The position numbers and the translations under genes were made by a program. Shown in pieces: positions 8,421 to 17,667 of a DNA stretch of 64,000 nucleotides. The notes beneath the pieces were generated by a model, which did not search any database, was not told the DNA's origin, and was given only the letters and a program-made list of their open reading frames with translations. Numbering within the stretch: position 1 is the first letter of the stretch; every line of letters starts with the position of its first letter. The DNA is from Ensifer sp. BR816 (lineage in GTDB: Bacteria > Pseudomonadota > Alphaproteobacteria > Rhizobiales > Rhizobiaceae). Location: assembly GCF_000378985.1 (NCBI RefSeq), contig NZ_KB905370.1:2611210-2675209 (forward strand). The letters are read 5' to 3'.

Positions 8421-9341
8421 ATGACAAGACCAAACGACGAAGCGGAACGCCCGGACTGGCTGGAAGCCGAACTGGCCGACACGCTTGACGAAGACTACGA
8501 GCTTGAGCTTTCCGAACCGGCCCTGTCGGAAGAAATCCGGAAGATCTATCGCAAGACGCATCCGCCGACGATCCCACGCCTCGACTATTTCCGCGCCTTG
8601 CTCGCTTTGCAGGCCGAGCTCATCAAGCTGCAGGACTGGGTCGTCTACCACAGGCAGAAGGTGGTGGTGATCTTCGAGGGACGCGACTCCGCTGGCAAGG
8701 GCGGCGTCATCAAGCGCATCACGCAGCGGCTCAACCCGCGCGTCGTCAGGACCGTGGCGTTGCCTGCACCCTCCGACCGCGAGAAGACGCAATGGTACTT
8801 CCAGCGCTATGTCCCACATCTGCCGGCCGGCGGCGAGATCGTCCTTTTCGACCGCTCCTGGTACAACCGCTCAGGCGTAGAGCGGGTGATGGGCTTCGCG
8901 ACGGAGGACGAGGTGGAGGAATTTTTCCGCGACGTGCCGGAATTCGAGCGCATGCTGGTGCGCTCCGGCATCCGCCTCGTCAAATACTGGTTCTCGATCA
9001 CCGACGAGGAGCAGCAGATGCGCTTCCTGATGCGTATCCACGACCCATTGAAACAGTGGAAGCTGTCGCCGATGGACCTGCAGTCGCGCGTGCGCTGGGA
9101 GGCCTATACCAAGGCGAAGGAGGAGACCTTCGCGCGCACCAACATTTCGGAAGCACCGTGGCACATCGTCGAGGGCAACGACAAGAAGCGGGCGCGGCTC
9201 AACTGCATCGACCACCTCCTGAAGCAGATCCCCTATGAGGATGTGCCGCACGAGGATATCTCTCTGCCGGAGCGTGTCTTCAATCCCGATTACGAGCGCA
9301 AGGTGCTGCCGCCGCAACTCTATGTGCCGTCCAAATATTGA
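8421..9341 (+). CDS. ppk2: Polyphosphate kinase 2 (PPK2 family)
   Basis: A 306-residue single-domain PPK2. Walker A is FEGRDSAGKGG near residues 85-95 and the second phosphate-binding motif is VLFDRSWYNRSGVERVMGF near 141-159, followed by the lid region and KYWFSITDEEQ. The N-terminal 40 residues are acidic. PPK2 enzymes transfer phosphate between polyphosphate and nucleoside di- or monophosphates, often running towards nucleotide synthesis. The ribosome site GGAGG sits 5 bases before the ATG. It directly follows the divergent basic-protein gene and precedes the ProQ-like gene, and CYTH-CHAD and Nudix genes are nearby. Which nucleotide it prefers cannot be read from the sequence. Confidence 0.95.
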   Translation: MTRPNDEAERPDWLEAELADTLDEDYELELSEPALSEEIRKIYRKTHPPTIPRLDYFRALLALQAELIKLQDWVVYHRQKVVVIFEGRDSAGKGGVIKRITQRLNPRVVRTVALPAPSDREKTQWYFQRYVPHLPAGGEIVLFDRSWYNRSGVERVMGFATEDEVEEFFRDVPEFERMLVRSGIRLVKYWFSITDEEQQMRFLMRIHDPLKQWKLSPMDLQSRVRWEAYTKAKEETFARTNISEAPWHIVEGNDKKRARLNCIDHLLKQIPYEDVPHEDISLPERVFNPDYERKVLPPQLYVPSKY

Positions 9342-9732
9342 GGCCGGTAACCCGCAAACCCGCTGGTTTCCGCTCGAGCCCGGAAGTTGCGATGAACGGG
9401 ATCGTCCAAAGTCGCGCGGCCGGACGAGCGGGCACGGAATGCGCTCTGGCGTCCCAGGTTGGCCGGCGCTGTCCTCTTTTGGAGACCCAGATGCATTAAC
9501 TTGGAATATTGTTCCGCGTAGGCTGAAGCTGCGCGCGGATGAGCCATCGGTTCTCCGATGGAGCAGCAAGGGCGGAGCAGCGGAGGCGCTCGCGGCAGAG
9601 ACGGCATGCCTTCCGCGTCGGACCAAATGCGTGGCAGGCAAAGACGCCAACCAGCGGCCATTGCCGGATTACCTACACACACTTGTGCTAACAGGAGCCG
9701 ATCGACGGTCGAAACAAAACTGGCGGAGCTCT
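9342..9732. other. Intergenic stretch between ppk2 and the ProQ-like gene
   Basis: I see no convincing gene, terminator or repeat here. There is a palindrome GGAATATTGTTCC at 9503-9515 that could be an operator, but nothing identifies its binding protein. Confidence 0.4.
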
Positions 9733-10215
9733 ATGGTGCCGACCGAAAAACACTCGAAATCAGCGTCAGCACTCTTCCGCCATCTGTCGGAAAAGTGGCC
9801 CAATGCCTTCAATGCGAAACTACCAAAGCCCTTGAAGATCGGCATTCGGCAAGACATTCGCGCACTCGACGGCGAACTGTCGGATGAAGAACTGGGCAGG
9901 GCCTTGCGCGCCTACACCAGGACGGACAAGTACCTCGCGAACATGCGCGCCGGCGCAGCGCGCGTCGATCTCAATGGCAATCCCGCCGGCGAAGTGTCGG
10001 AAGGCGATGCAACGACCGCGCAGGCCTGGCTGCGCGTCCGTGGTGCGAAAGAAGTAACCGCGAAACCGAAGAATCCGAAGGCGGAGCCAGAGCAACCCCC
10101 GAAATCTCTTTCCACACAGGTGTCGGCGAACAAGACCAAGCTGGCGGCCGACAGGACCGTTATCGTTGAGACGAAACGGCGTCGCCCGACCGAGCGGCGC
10201 TTTGATCGCCGCTGA
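9733..10215 (+). CDS. ProQ/FinO-domain RNA-binding protein
   Basis: The 160-residue product from the ATG at 9733 has a ProQ/FinO fold over residues about 10-105: ALFRHLSEKWPNAF, KPLKIGIRQDI, LSDEELGRALRAYTRTDKYLANM and GAARVDLNG. ProQ/FinO proteins bind structured RNAs, 3' ends and sRNA-mRNA pairs. The C-terminal 50 residues are a Lys/Pro/Arg-rich tail, as in many alphaproteobacterial members. The frame stays open upstream, but that part is unlike any ProQ and is probably untranslated; GCGGAG lies 5 bases before the chosen ATG. It sits between ppk2 and a Pho-box Nudix gene, though a role in phosphate metabolism is not shown. Confidence 0.85.
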   Translation: MVPTEKHSKSASALFRHLSEKWPNAFNAKLPKPLKIGIRQDIRALDGELSDEELGRALRAYTRTDKYLANMRAGAARVDLNGNPAGEVSEGDATTAQAWLRVRGAKEVTAKPKNPKAEPEQPPKSLSTQVSANKTKLAADRTVIVETKRRRPTERRFDRR

Positions 10216-10272
10216 GCGGCTTGCCCGGCCGCAAGCCATGCTGCCCCCGTCGATGTTTCCTCCTTGCACAGT

Positions 10273-10290
10273 CAGTCATAAAACTGTCAT
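10273..10290 (+). promoter_or_regulatory. Pho box (PhoB binding site)
   Basis: CAGTCAT-AAAA-CTGTCAT matches the PhoB direct repeat (CTGTCAT-N4-CTGTCAT) with one mismatch. It lies 56 bases before the Nudix start and points towards it. Confidence 0.85.
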
Positions 10291-10346
10291 AAACGGCAGC
10301 AAGCTGCTGCGGCAGGTCTGGACCATCTCGCTGGGGACCTTGAGCG

Positions 10347-10841
10347 ATGGGAGAGGAATTCCTTCCGCTAGGCATGCTTAACCGACCGGATGCCGTCGGT
10401 TGTTCGCGAGCGCGCGTCGAACAAGCAGGCGCGATCTGTTATCGAATGTCCGCCGATAGTTCTCTTGAGGTATTGCTTGTCGCGAGCCGCAGAAACGGTC
10501 GCTGGGGAATCCCGAAGGGACGCATCGAACCGGGGGAAAGCTCCGGGGTTGCAGCGGCCCGTGAGGCGTTGGAAGAAGCGGGTGTCAGAGGCATCGTCTC
10601 AAATGATACGATCGGCTCGTTCGTCTACACCAAGGACAGCAGCAATTTTGCATTCCACCTCGATGTCCATTTGCTCGAGGTCAAGGAGACGCTTGTAGAC
10701 TTCCCGGAAAAGCAAGTCCGGAAATTGCAATGGACGCCGCTTGAAACCGCGGCCGATGCGGTGTCGCACCCAAGGCTCCGCGATCTCCTTCTTTGCTTGG
10801 CTGAAAAAATGTATCCCGATCTTTCTGCCGTTTTTGGATAG
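10347..10841 (+). CDS. Nudix hydrolase, diphosphoinositol polyphosphate/Ap4A hydrolase type
   Basis: A 164-residue Nudix protein. The Nudix box occupies residues 58-80: G58, E64, then REALEEAG with the metal-binding glutamates at the end. The WGIPKGRIEPGE context and LQWTPLETAADAVSHPRLRDLL near the end resemble the DIPP/Ap4A subfamily, whose members cleave diphosphoinositol phosphates, dinucleoside polyphosphates and sometimes polyphosphate ends. The preceding Pho box predicts induction under phosphate limitation. A second possible start is the ATG at 10374, which has GAGGAATT in front and would remove nine residues. Substrate is inferred from subfamily only. Confidence 0.88.
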   Translation: MGEEFLPLGMLNRPDAVGCSRARVEQAGAICYRMSADSSLEVLLVASRRNGRWGIPKGRIEPGESSGVAAAREALEEAGVRGIVSNDTIGSFVYTKDSSNFAFHLDVHLLEVKETLVDFPEKQVRKLQWTPLETAADAVSHPRLRDLLLCLAEKMYPDLSAVFG

Positions 10842-10965
10842 CTTAGGGGCTTAGCGGCGTCTCCGTTCCATGTCCGGGCGCCATTTCGGGGTTATCGCGG
10901 ACGCCAGGCGCCGCGAATTGAAACCTTGAACCGTATCTCGTCTCGGCTCGATCACATCGCGCCCT

Positions 10966-13251
10966 TTAAGCAGCAGTCCGTGAGGGGCTTGGATCCTCTG
11001 GAGGCGATCCGGCAATGCGAAGCCCATCACCGGATGCTGTACGAAACCGCGCCACAAGCTCGAACAGACCGGAGGCCTGGCTGGAGAGCCGCTGCGTCAT
11101 GGCGGTGCTGTCCTCGACCATGGTGTTGTTTTGCTGAGTGACCGCGTCGAGCTCGAGCATCGTCTGATTGATGTGCCGCAGGTCGTTTGCCTGGTCGCGG
11201 GCGTCGCCCGCGATCTGCCATGTCTGATCGTTTATGGCATGAATCTGATGGGAGATTTCATTCAGGGTGTCGCCAGCCGCCCTTACCAACGAGACCCCTC
11301 TCGCGACCTCATCTCCGGAAGCGGTGATGATCGCCTTGATCTCGCGCGCGGCGAGCGCCGATTTCTGGGCCAGCTCCCGCACCTCGTGTGCAACGACGGC
11401 AAATCCCTTGCCGGCCTCACCGGCGCGTGCCGCCTCGACGCCGGCATTCAGCGCCAGAAGATTGGTTTGGAAGGCGATGTCGTTGATGGTGCCGATGATC
11501 TGCGAAATCGAGGACGAGGCCGCCTCTATCTGACCCATGGCGCTGACGGCATTGCTCACGACGTCACTCGAGCGATCCGAGCTGGACTTTGCTGCTGCCG
11601 CGATCCTGGTGGCCGAGGCGGCGTGCTCGGCGGTTCGTTGCACCGTCACGGTGATCGTGTTCAGCGCCGCCGTGGCTTCCTCCAGTGTTGCCGCCTGCTG
11701 TTCGGTGCGCCTTGCAAGCTGGCCTACGGCGTTGCGCATTTCACCGGCGTCGCCCTCGATATGGGCGCTTCTTGCCTTCACATCGCCAAGCGTGATCGCC
11801 AGTCTTTCAAGCGACAGGTTGAAGTCGGAGCGCAAACGGTCCAGGCCTTCGCCAAAAGGCCGGTCAATCCGTGCGGTAAGATCGCCATGTGAAAGTCGCT
11901 CAAGCCCGGTCGCCAGCATTTCCACGGCTTCGTTGATGTGGCGAGACACGTCCATTTGCGCAACGTCACGGGCCTGTCGTTCCTGTTCGATCATGATCCG
12001 CGTCTCTTCGGCCTCGTTCTCAAGGCGCCTGCGATCGAGGAGCGCATCTCTGAAGACGACGACCGAGCGGGCCATGTCACCGATTTCGTCTGTGCGGGTC
12101 CTGCCAGCGCAGGCGAGCGCCGTGTCACCGCCGGCGAGCCGGCTCATGTCGCCGACGAGGCTGCTGATCGGCCGCGTCAGGCGACGCGAGAACCAGATGG
12201 CGACCAAAATTGCGGCGGCGAGCACGGCCAGGGCAGCCAGCACGGTCCAGTTGCGCAGGGCCGTCACCGCCGCAAATGCCTCGCGCGACGTCATGACCGC
12301 TGCCACGGTCCAGCGCGTGCCGAACGCATCGAGGCTGGTCGCGGCCATCTGCGCCTCTTCTCCCCGGAAATCGTCGAGCCCGCTGCTGACGATACCACTC
12401 GTAGCCGTCCCGCTTGCCTCGTCGATCCGGGCCTTGAGAATGTCGTTCTCGGCCGTGCGAGCGCTGTCGGTCAGGGAAAATCCCTTACCATCCAGCAAGA
12501 GTGTCTCGCCTGTTTCTCCGAGACCGGTTCTGTTGCCGATGATCTCGCCAATAAGCGCGTCCGGCATTTCGAGGATCAGCGTGCCGATCTTGCCGTCGAG
12601 CGATTCGAGCGGAATGGCGATGAATGCCGAAGGTCTTTCGCCAAGCGCGGCGTAGCTCTCGTAGGACGCAAAGGCGAGCCTGTCCTTGTCGGTCCCTTCG
12701 GCCGCGGCCCGAAAGATCCGACCCAACCCACTCTCCCGCCATGCGTCGCCCATCAGATTGACGGCGTAATTGCCCTTCTTGCTGAGCGAATAGACGACGT
12801 CGCCGTTGAGATTGACCAGCAGCACGTCCCTGTAACCATGCGCTTCCGCGAAGCGGCGAAAGAAGGGATGGTAGCGGCCATGCAGCTTGTCGTATTCGTC
12901 CTTCCCGGCGGAGCCGTAGAGGGCGCGCCGGTCTTCAGGGTTGGGGTTGTTTGTCACATAGCGCTGCTGCAACTCGGCAAGGGGCTTGTCGCCGGTCCCT
13001 GCGGCGGTGTTCAGCTCACTGAGCGCCTTGGCGACCGGCTTCTGCGTCTGGAGATTGCGCAGGTCGTTTTCGATCGTCGTCAGGTAATGGCGAAGCTCGT
13101 TGCGGCGGGCGTCGGCCAGCGCTTCGAGCTTTTCGACTGCAGCGCGCGATGAGATACCGGCGCTGACGGTAAGGCTGGCAAGGCTGGTTGCGGCAATGGA
13201 GGACACGGCGAGAACCGCCGCTGCGAGGGGAAGCTTCGCGGACAAACGCAT
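10966..13251 (-). CDS. Methyl-accepting chemotaxis protein with periplasmic Cache-like domain
   Basis: The ATG at 13251 begins a 761-residue chemoreceptor; a TTG 36 bases upstream is possible but adds residues before the membrane anchor. Order: transmembrane helix 1 (about 7-30), a large periplasmic sensor of about 300 residues (dCache-like, with FAEAHGYRDVLLVNLNGDVVYS), helix 2 (WTVLAALAVLAAAILVAIWF), two HAMP-like regions and the signalling domain with hairpin tip motif IIGTINDIAFQTNLLALNAG. It relays an extracellular signal to CheA/CheW. No che gene is near, so it feeds a distant chemotaxis system. No ligand can be assigned. Confidence 0.93.
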   Translation of the reverse strand: MRLSAKLPLAAAVLAVSSIAATSLASLTVSAGISSRAAVEKLEALADARRNELRHYLTTIENDLRNLQTQKPVAKALSELNTAAGTGDKPLAELQQRYVTNNPNPEDRRALYGSAGKDEYDKLHGRYHPFFRRFAEAHGYRDVLLVNLNGDVVYSLSKKGNYAVNLMGDAWRESGLGRIFRAAAEGTDKDRLAFASYESYAALGERPSAFIAIPLESLDGKIGTLILEMPDALIGEIIGNRTGLGETGETLLLDGKGFSLTDSARTAENDILKARIDEASGTATSGIVSSGLDDFRGEEAQMAATSLDAFGTRWTVAAVMTSREAFAAVTALRNWTVLAALAVLAAAILVAIWFSRRLTRPISSLVGDMSRLAGGDTALACAGRTRTDEIGDMARSVVVFRDALLDRRRLENEAEETRIMIEQERQARDVAQMDVSRHINEAVEMLATGLERLSHGDLTARIDRPFGEGLDRLRSDFNLSLERLAITLGDVKARSAHIEGDAGEMRNAVGQLARRTEQQAATLEEATAALNTITVTVQRTAEHAASATRIAAAAKSSSDRSSDVVSNAVSAMGQIEAASSSISQIIGTINDIAFQTNLLALNAGVEAARAGEAGKGFAVVAHEVRELAQKSALAAREIKAIITASGDEVARGVSLVRAAGDTLNEISHQIHAINDQTWQIAGDARDQANDLRHINQTMLELDAVTQQNNTMVEDSTAMTQRLSSQASGLFELVARFRTASGDGLRIAGSPPEDPSPSRTAA

Positions 13252-14090
13252 AACGACACCGGGCTTTTCGAAGTGGGGAAATACCAACAGAAGGTGGGTC
13301 GCGACGCCTCATGCGCCCGGCGGTTGAACTCCGCCGGCAGAGTTATACGCTTTCATGTTACAGTTTGATGACGACGGGCGGGGCTTGGCGACGCACGTGT
13401 GGCGGGAACCGTACCAAATTCGTCGGAACTCGGTGGAGGCGAGGGTCGACGACGTATTAGCTCGAATCGTTGGTGCGATCCGGGAAGTTTCGCAGAGTGT
13501 ACTCGCCGACTTCGTTCCGAATACCGCTTGAATCGGTTACGGAATTCATTGCCCAAGCAGTTCACAGGACGCTGACGAACGCGCGGTCTCCGTGTCCGAA
13601 CCTGATGGCGACGGCGGACCAATTCGTCCAGCAGCCCTTCTTCGATCCCTAAGCAACCGGGGTGGCAGATACAAAACTGTCACAAGACTCTTATGCGGAG
13701 GTTCTAAAACAGGATGCGACGCCAAAGCGTCCACGGCAAAGAAGGTGGCATTCATTTTAGACGGGTATGGCGAACGTAGGGTGTCGACCACTTCTTTGCA
13801 GGATAATGCTACTTGCAATCGAAGTTGATATCAATCACATCCTATGTTAGATACAAGTTGTTTTGTTAATATTGGCGTAATACAACAAATATTCGAGTAA
13901 GTCTATAAGTAAAAATCTATTTATATATCACTGATTTATTTATATATGTTTGATACGCCATAAACTGAAGATAAATTACTGTAATGAATTATAAGCACGT
14001 CGCAACACAAAGTATTTATGGCTGAATAATACCATTTATGATAGAGAGAATTTTTACTTGATATTTTCACAATGTAGATGGAGACGGACA
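13252..14090. other. Long intergenic region with AT-rich block
   Basis: These 839 bases separate the chemoreceptor and the pseudo-receiver regulator, which are divergent. About 13830-14060 is far richer in A and T than the surroundings, with runs such as TTTATATATCACTGATTTATTTATATATG. It is an obvious candidate target for an AT-binding silencer such as MucR/Ros. A Pho-box-like element lies at 13677-13694. No convincing protein gene is present. Confidence 0.6.
13677..13694 (+). promoter_or_regulatory. Pho-box-like element without an assigned gene
   Basis: CTGTCAC-AAGA-CTCTTAT has one strong and one weak PhoB half-site in the right spacing. The next plus-strand gene starts about 400 bases away. 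A 21-codon frame starts at 13714 but has no other support. The site could drive a small RNA or be chance. Confidence 0.35.
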
Positions 14091-14921
14091 ATGTCCAAAA
14101 AATCAGAAGGAAGAATCGTTCTCGTCATCGACGCGTTGGAGTTACGCCGAGCGGGGATTACATCACTGGTCGACGAGTGGGCTGGTGCGATCGGTCTCGA
14201 AACCGTTGGAATTTCTCCTGACGAGATGCCCGCGCACAGTCAGTTAGGAGAGGTCGTGCGATTTGTCATATTGAGCGTAGGAGGCTCGTCCCTTCGCGAG
14301 GGGGTTCTGCAGAATTGGGCGAAGAGCGCGCGGGAGTTGTTTCCGAACGCGCCACGCGCAATCATTTCCGACAGAATGGAAGCCGAGGAGGCGATCGTGG
14401 CCGCCCAGATTGGCAAACAGGCCTTCCTCTCCACGAGCATGGAGCCTGGGATCGCTCGCCAGGCGCTGACTTTTATCCTTGGTGGTGGAACGTTCTTTCC
14501 TCGCGAGGCCCTCCTTCACCAATACCCATCGACGGCGCGCTCCGTGAGGAGCCAGGCGCCGGAACATAAGAATGAAAATGAGGGACTGACGCGGCGCCAG
14601 AACGAGGTGCTCGAGCGGCTACGGCAAGGCAGGTCCAACAAGCATATAGCGCGTGACTTGGCGATGGAGGAATCGACGGTCAAGGTGCATGTCCGACAGA
14701 TAATGCGAAAACTTGGCGCTTCAAACAGGACGCAGGCGGCTCTGTTCGGCGCGGCGGTCATGGACAAGGGACTTGGCGCCGCGCCTGTTCAGGACGGCGT
14801 CCAGTCCAGCGTTGCTCCGGCCACGTTTGCGGGCAGGGGCATCGCGATCGAACAACCTGGCGGGGGCGCAAGTGCCGCCGGAAGCGGGCCAATCACCAGC
14901 AGGCCGCCGGAACCGTCATAA
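14091..14921 (+). CDS. LuxR-type transcriptional regulator with degenerate receiver domain
   Basis: The ATG at 14091 has GGAGACGG upstream; 276 residues follow. Residues 1 to about 150 resemble a receiver fold (IVLVIDALELRRAGI... FILGGGTFF), but the strand that should carry the phosphoacceptor reads VVRFVILSVGG with no aspartate, so it is a pseudo-receiver. Residues about 165-225 are a LuxR/NarL helix-turn-helix (LTRRQNEVLERLRQGRSNKHIARDL, here cited only as position 166-190, then STVKVHVRQIMRKL). It stands just before the RTX/type I secretion genes and probably regulates them. A related protein without the DNA-binding domain is encoded at the far end of that locus. Confidence 0.85.
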   Translation: MSKKSEGRIVLVIDALELRRAGITSLVDEWAGAIGLETVGISPDEMPAHSQLGEVVRFVILSVGGSSLREGVLQNWAKSARELFPNAPRAIISDRMEAEEAIVAAQIGKQAFLSTSMEPGIARQALTFILGGGTFFPREALLHQYPSTARSVRSQAPEHKNENEGLTRRQNEVLERLRQGRSNKHIARDLAMEESTVKVHVRQIMRKLGASNRTQAALFGAAVMDKGLGAAPVQDGVQSSVAPATFAGRGIAIEQPGGGASAAGSGPITSRPPEPS

Positions 14922-15216
14922 TTTCAGACGAGGCACTACCGCGTAATTCCTTTAATCCCATCTGATTCAAGAAATTAGGCGGCTTTTCAAAGCGCTACGG
15001 CGACCTGGCGCCCGATAGCGCCTGGAAGACGAAGGCGCAGGTGCTCCTTCGCCGATGTCTCTGTTCTCAGCTTTACTCCAAAACTCTTACGCACACTGCG
15101 ATTTGAGCGATCATACTTCCGATGGTGTGCTCTCACTCGGGATGATGGCTGATTGAACGGATGCTTTCCCGCGACGCCGGCTTTACCTTGGAAATAACCA
15201 ATGGGGATATGCAAAC

Positions 15217-16725
15217 ATGCCAGCGTACACGTTCGGAGGCATCTGGTCGTCACTGTTCCGTCACTTTACTTCGTACGACGTCAGCAGCCGCGATGCGCAT
15301 TGGATCGAACCCCTTGGCGCCAGCGGCCGGGGGGAAGGTCCGCCGGTTGTCACAAGGTCGGTGACAGCCGAAAGCGCGCTTGCCGTGACCATCTTCGGCG
15401 GGGCCGACGCATTCGGACTGGACTCCACGGCCAGTGCCAATGGCAGGCTTCAGCTGGTGGACCGAGGACTCGCGGCGTTCGCCATCGGCGGCGCCAGCTT
15501 CACCGCGGCGGCACGCGGTGACTCAGCCTTCGCGTCAGCGTATGCAGGCGTGGCCATAGCTGGCGCCGATCTGTCTATCGTGTCTGCGCAAACGGTGACA
15601 GGCGGAGCGAGTGGCAGCGGTTCCGATGAAATGGCTGAAACGACGAGGCTGAGCTTCGTCGCTCTAGACTTGATGTTCGATCTCGATCGCCAAGTTCAGG
15701 TCGAGAGGGCTGAATCTCACGTCTCGGACGATGCGAACATTGGGGCGCTGCAAGGAAATACGGCGTTCTTCAACGTCGATGCCGTAGCGGTGGGCGAGAA
15801 CAGTTTCGTGGACGTTCAGGCCGACGTGATGGCGGTAGAGGACGCGCTTTCGACTGTCACGGTCTCCGCGGGCGCAGCCGTAAGCGGCGAAGTGGCCTAC
15901 ACGGAGATCGTCGGCTCGTCGCGGCCGGACAGGATCAGCACCGGACCCGGCGACACGCTCGTCTTTTCAGGGGCCGGCGACGACAATGTTCTGGCAGGCG
16001 CCGGGGATGACTGGATTTTCGGAGGCCGGGGCCGTGACACGGTTCAAGGGGGGGCGGGAAGCGACACCCTCCTTGGCGAAGGTGGCACGGACCGACTGCA
16101 CGGCGGCGAAGGCGCTGACTGGTTGTTCGGCGGCGAGGGCGGCGACACGGTTTGCGGCGGCGACGGAGACGACCTTCTCCTTGGCGGCGACGACGACGAT
16201 ACAATGAACGGCGGAGCCGGGAACGACATCCTGTGCGGCGGCGAGGGCCGCGACTGCCTGGATGGCGGCGCTGGCGATGACATCTTCCGGCTTGGCGCTC
16301 AGCGCGGCGACGACCGCGACGTCCACAGTGGCGGGAGCGGCAGCGATCTTTTCCTTCTCGTCGGCGGGTTCGGCGGCGACGTGATCCAGGACTTCTCGAT
16401 AGGACAAGGCGACCGCCTTGCCATTTCCGAACTGGACGGGGTCGCCGCGCTCGGGCGAGGCGCGTTCACGATGCAGCGCTCGTCCGGCGATGCGGACGAC
16501 CTGGTGATCACCTTCGATACTTTTGACCGCCGCTCCGAGCTGACGCTGGACGAATTCTTCGCACTCAACCAGGGCTATGGTGGCATGCCACGCAGGGGAA
16601 CCTTCAGCGACGCTCAGGCGGGAGCGCTGCTCAGGACGCTCTCGCTTGATGCCGACGACCGTCAGATTGGTCAGGAGGCTCAACTGCTCCTGCAACTGGG
16701 CGACCATTTGTCCTTGCTCGGTTAG
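15217..16725 (+). CDS. RTX calcium-binding protein, type I secretion substrate
   Basis: A 502-residue acidic protein without a Sec signal. Residues 1 to about 235 are Ala/Val/Gly-rich beta-like sequence and include, near residues 180-224, a module also found at the ends of the two following small proteins. Residues about 250-365 hold roughly a dozen RTX nonapeptides (GGxGxDxLx), which fold into a calcium-binding beta-roll after secretion. The C-terminus (about 375-502) contains the FxxGDVIQDFSIGQGDRLAIS segment common in secreted RTX proteins. Three cysteines occur inside the RTX repeats, which is unusual. The exporter genes are 5 kb downstream. The ribosome site is weak. Confidence 0.88.
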   Translation: MPAYTFGGIWSSLFRHFTSYDVSSRDAHWIEPLGASGRGEGPPVVTRSVTAESALAVTIFGGADAFGLDSTASANGRLQLVDRGLAAFAIGGASFTAAARGDSAFASAYAGVAIAGADLSIVSAQTVTGGASGSGSDEMAETTRLSFVALDLMFDLDRQVQVERAESHVSDDANIGALQGNTAFFNVDAVAVGENSFVDVQADVMAVEDALSTVTVSAGAAVSGEVAYTEIVGSSRPDRISTGPGDTLVFSGAGDDNVLAGAGDDWIFGGRGRDTVQGGAGSDTLLGEGGTDRLHGGEGADWLFGGEGGDTVCGGDGDDLLLGGDDDDTMNGGAGNDILCGGEGRDCLDGGAGDDIFRLGAQRGDDRDVHSGGSGSDLFLLVGGFGGDVIQDFSIGQGDRLAISELDGVAALGRGAFTMQRSSGDADDLVITFDTFDRRSELTLDEFFALNQGYGGMPRRGTFSDAQAGALLRTLSLDADDRQIGQEAQLLLQLGDHLSLLG

Positions 16726-16941
16726 CGGCCCGCACGGCGGCTTCCGTACGCCCGAGCGAAGCGGCCTTGCCGCCCCAGAGACAGTGCTACTTTCGCCTGA
16801 CGCTGCCCCAACGATCTATAGCACTTCCGAGCCTCGGGCTCTTCCAGGACCATTGGACTATCCATCATTTGAACGTCTGATAGTGACGAACGCCCGGTGT
16901 ATGGTGCCTTGACGACTTTGGACGAAATAGTGGAGGTAAAC

Positions 16942-17667
16942 ATGTCCGCGACCCGTACATCGAGCGTAAGCATCGGCGTTTCGACATCGACCGGAGATGC
17001 TGGCGACGAAACCTATTCCGAAGCCTCCTATGTCTCCGAGACCACGGTTTTCGTCGGGGATTTATTAAACGTCGACGGCGGAGGGCTCGGCGTCGGCGTT
17101 CAAGCCGACGCCACAGCCGTCGGGACCGATACGCTGGCCCAGCTTGAGGTGACCGCGACCGTTTCCGACGGCACCTATGTTGATTCCGCCTCGGCCTCCG
17201 TGAGGGCTGTGGCGGCCGCGCAGTCGCCCGACGACCTTGCTTATGCGGCCGCGGCTGCGCTGGTGGAGGTTTATGGCGGGGCCGACGTCTATTATGGCGG
17301 CACTCGCTCGATTACCTATACGGTACAGGACGAAACCGGGTCGACGACCGTGTCGGAAGTCTCGGCCAGCGTTCATGCGCTGCAGTTTTCAGCCGGCGGA
17401 GGTGCCGGCTCCCAGCAACCGGTTCCGGAGTACGTTCCCGAAACCCAGCCTCCCCAGGAGGAGCCGCCGCCTTACCCTGGGCCTGAATGCGGCTGCGGCG
17501 AACCTGACCTTGGCTACGTCATCGAGATCGACGGAAACCTCGCGGCATTCGACATCGAGGCCAATGCGTTCGGCCCGAACACGCTGGCTGACGTGTCCGC
17601 CGATGCGTTCGTTGTGGAGGATCAGATATCTACTGTTACGGCAGTCGTCGTCGCCGCCATCGCATAA
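16942..17667 (+). CDS. Putative secreted protein sharing the C-terminal module of its neighbours
   Basis: The ATG at 16942 follows GGAGGT closely; the product has 241 residues. It has no Sec signal and no RTX repeats. Residues 1 to about 150 are Ser/Thr/Ala/Val-rich beta-like sequence with a loose copy of the module (VQADATAVGTDTLAQLEV). A Pro/Glu-rich linker with a CGCG motif follows (PGPECGCGEP near 187-196), then the 46-residue module that ends at the stop (starting IDGNLAAFDIEA). I do not recognise a known family. Its position between two RTX genes and the module shared with one of them suggest it is exported by the same type I system. Confidence 0.7.
   Translation: MSATRTSSVSIGVSTSTGDAGDETYSEASYVSETTVFVGDLLNVDGGGLGVGVQADATAVGTDTLAQLEVTATVSDGTYVDSASASVRAVAAAQSPDDLAYAAAAALVEVYGGADVYYGGTRSITYTVQDETGSTTVSEVSASVHALQFSAGGGAGSQQPVPEYVPETQPPQEEPPPYPGPECGCGEPDLGYVIEIDGNLAAFDIEANAFGPNTLADVSADAFVVEDQISTVTAVVVAAIA

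Noticed and set aside
8411..8425. GGATGTCATGACA near the ppk2 start as a Pho half-site
   Set aside because: Only one half-site is present and it overlaps the ribosome site and start codon.
9235..9732. Upstream extension of the ProQ-like gene
   Set aside because: The extra sequence overlaps ppk2 and has no ProQ-like or other domain features. The ATG at 9733 has its own ribosome site.
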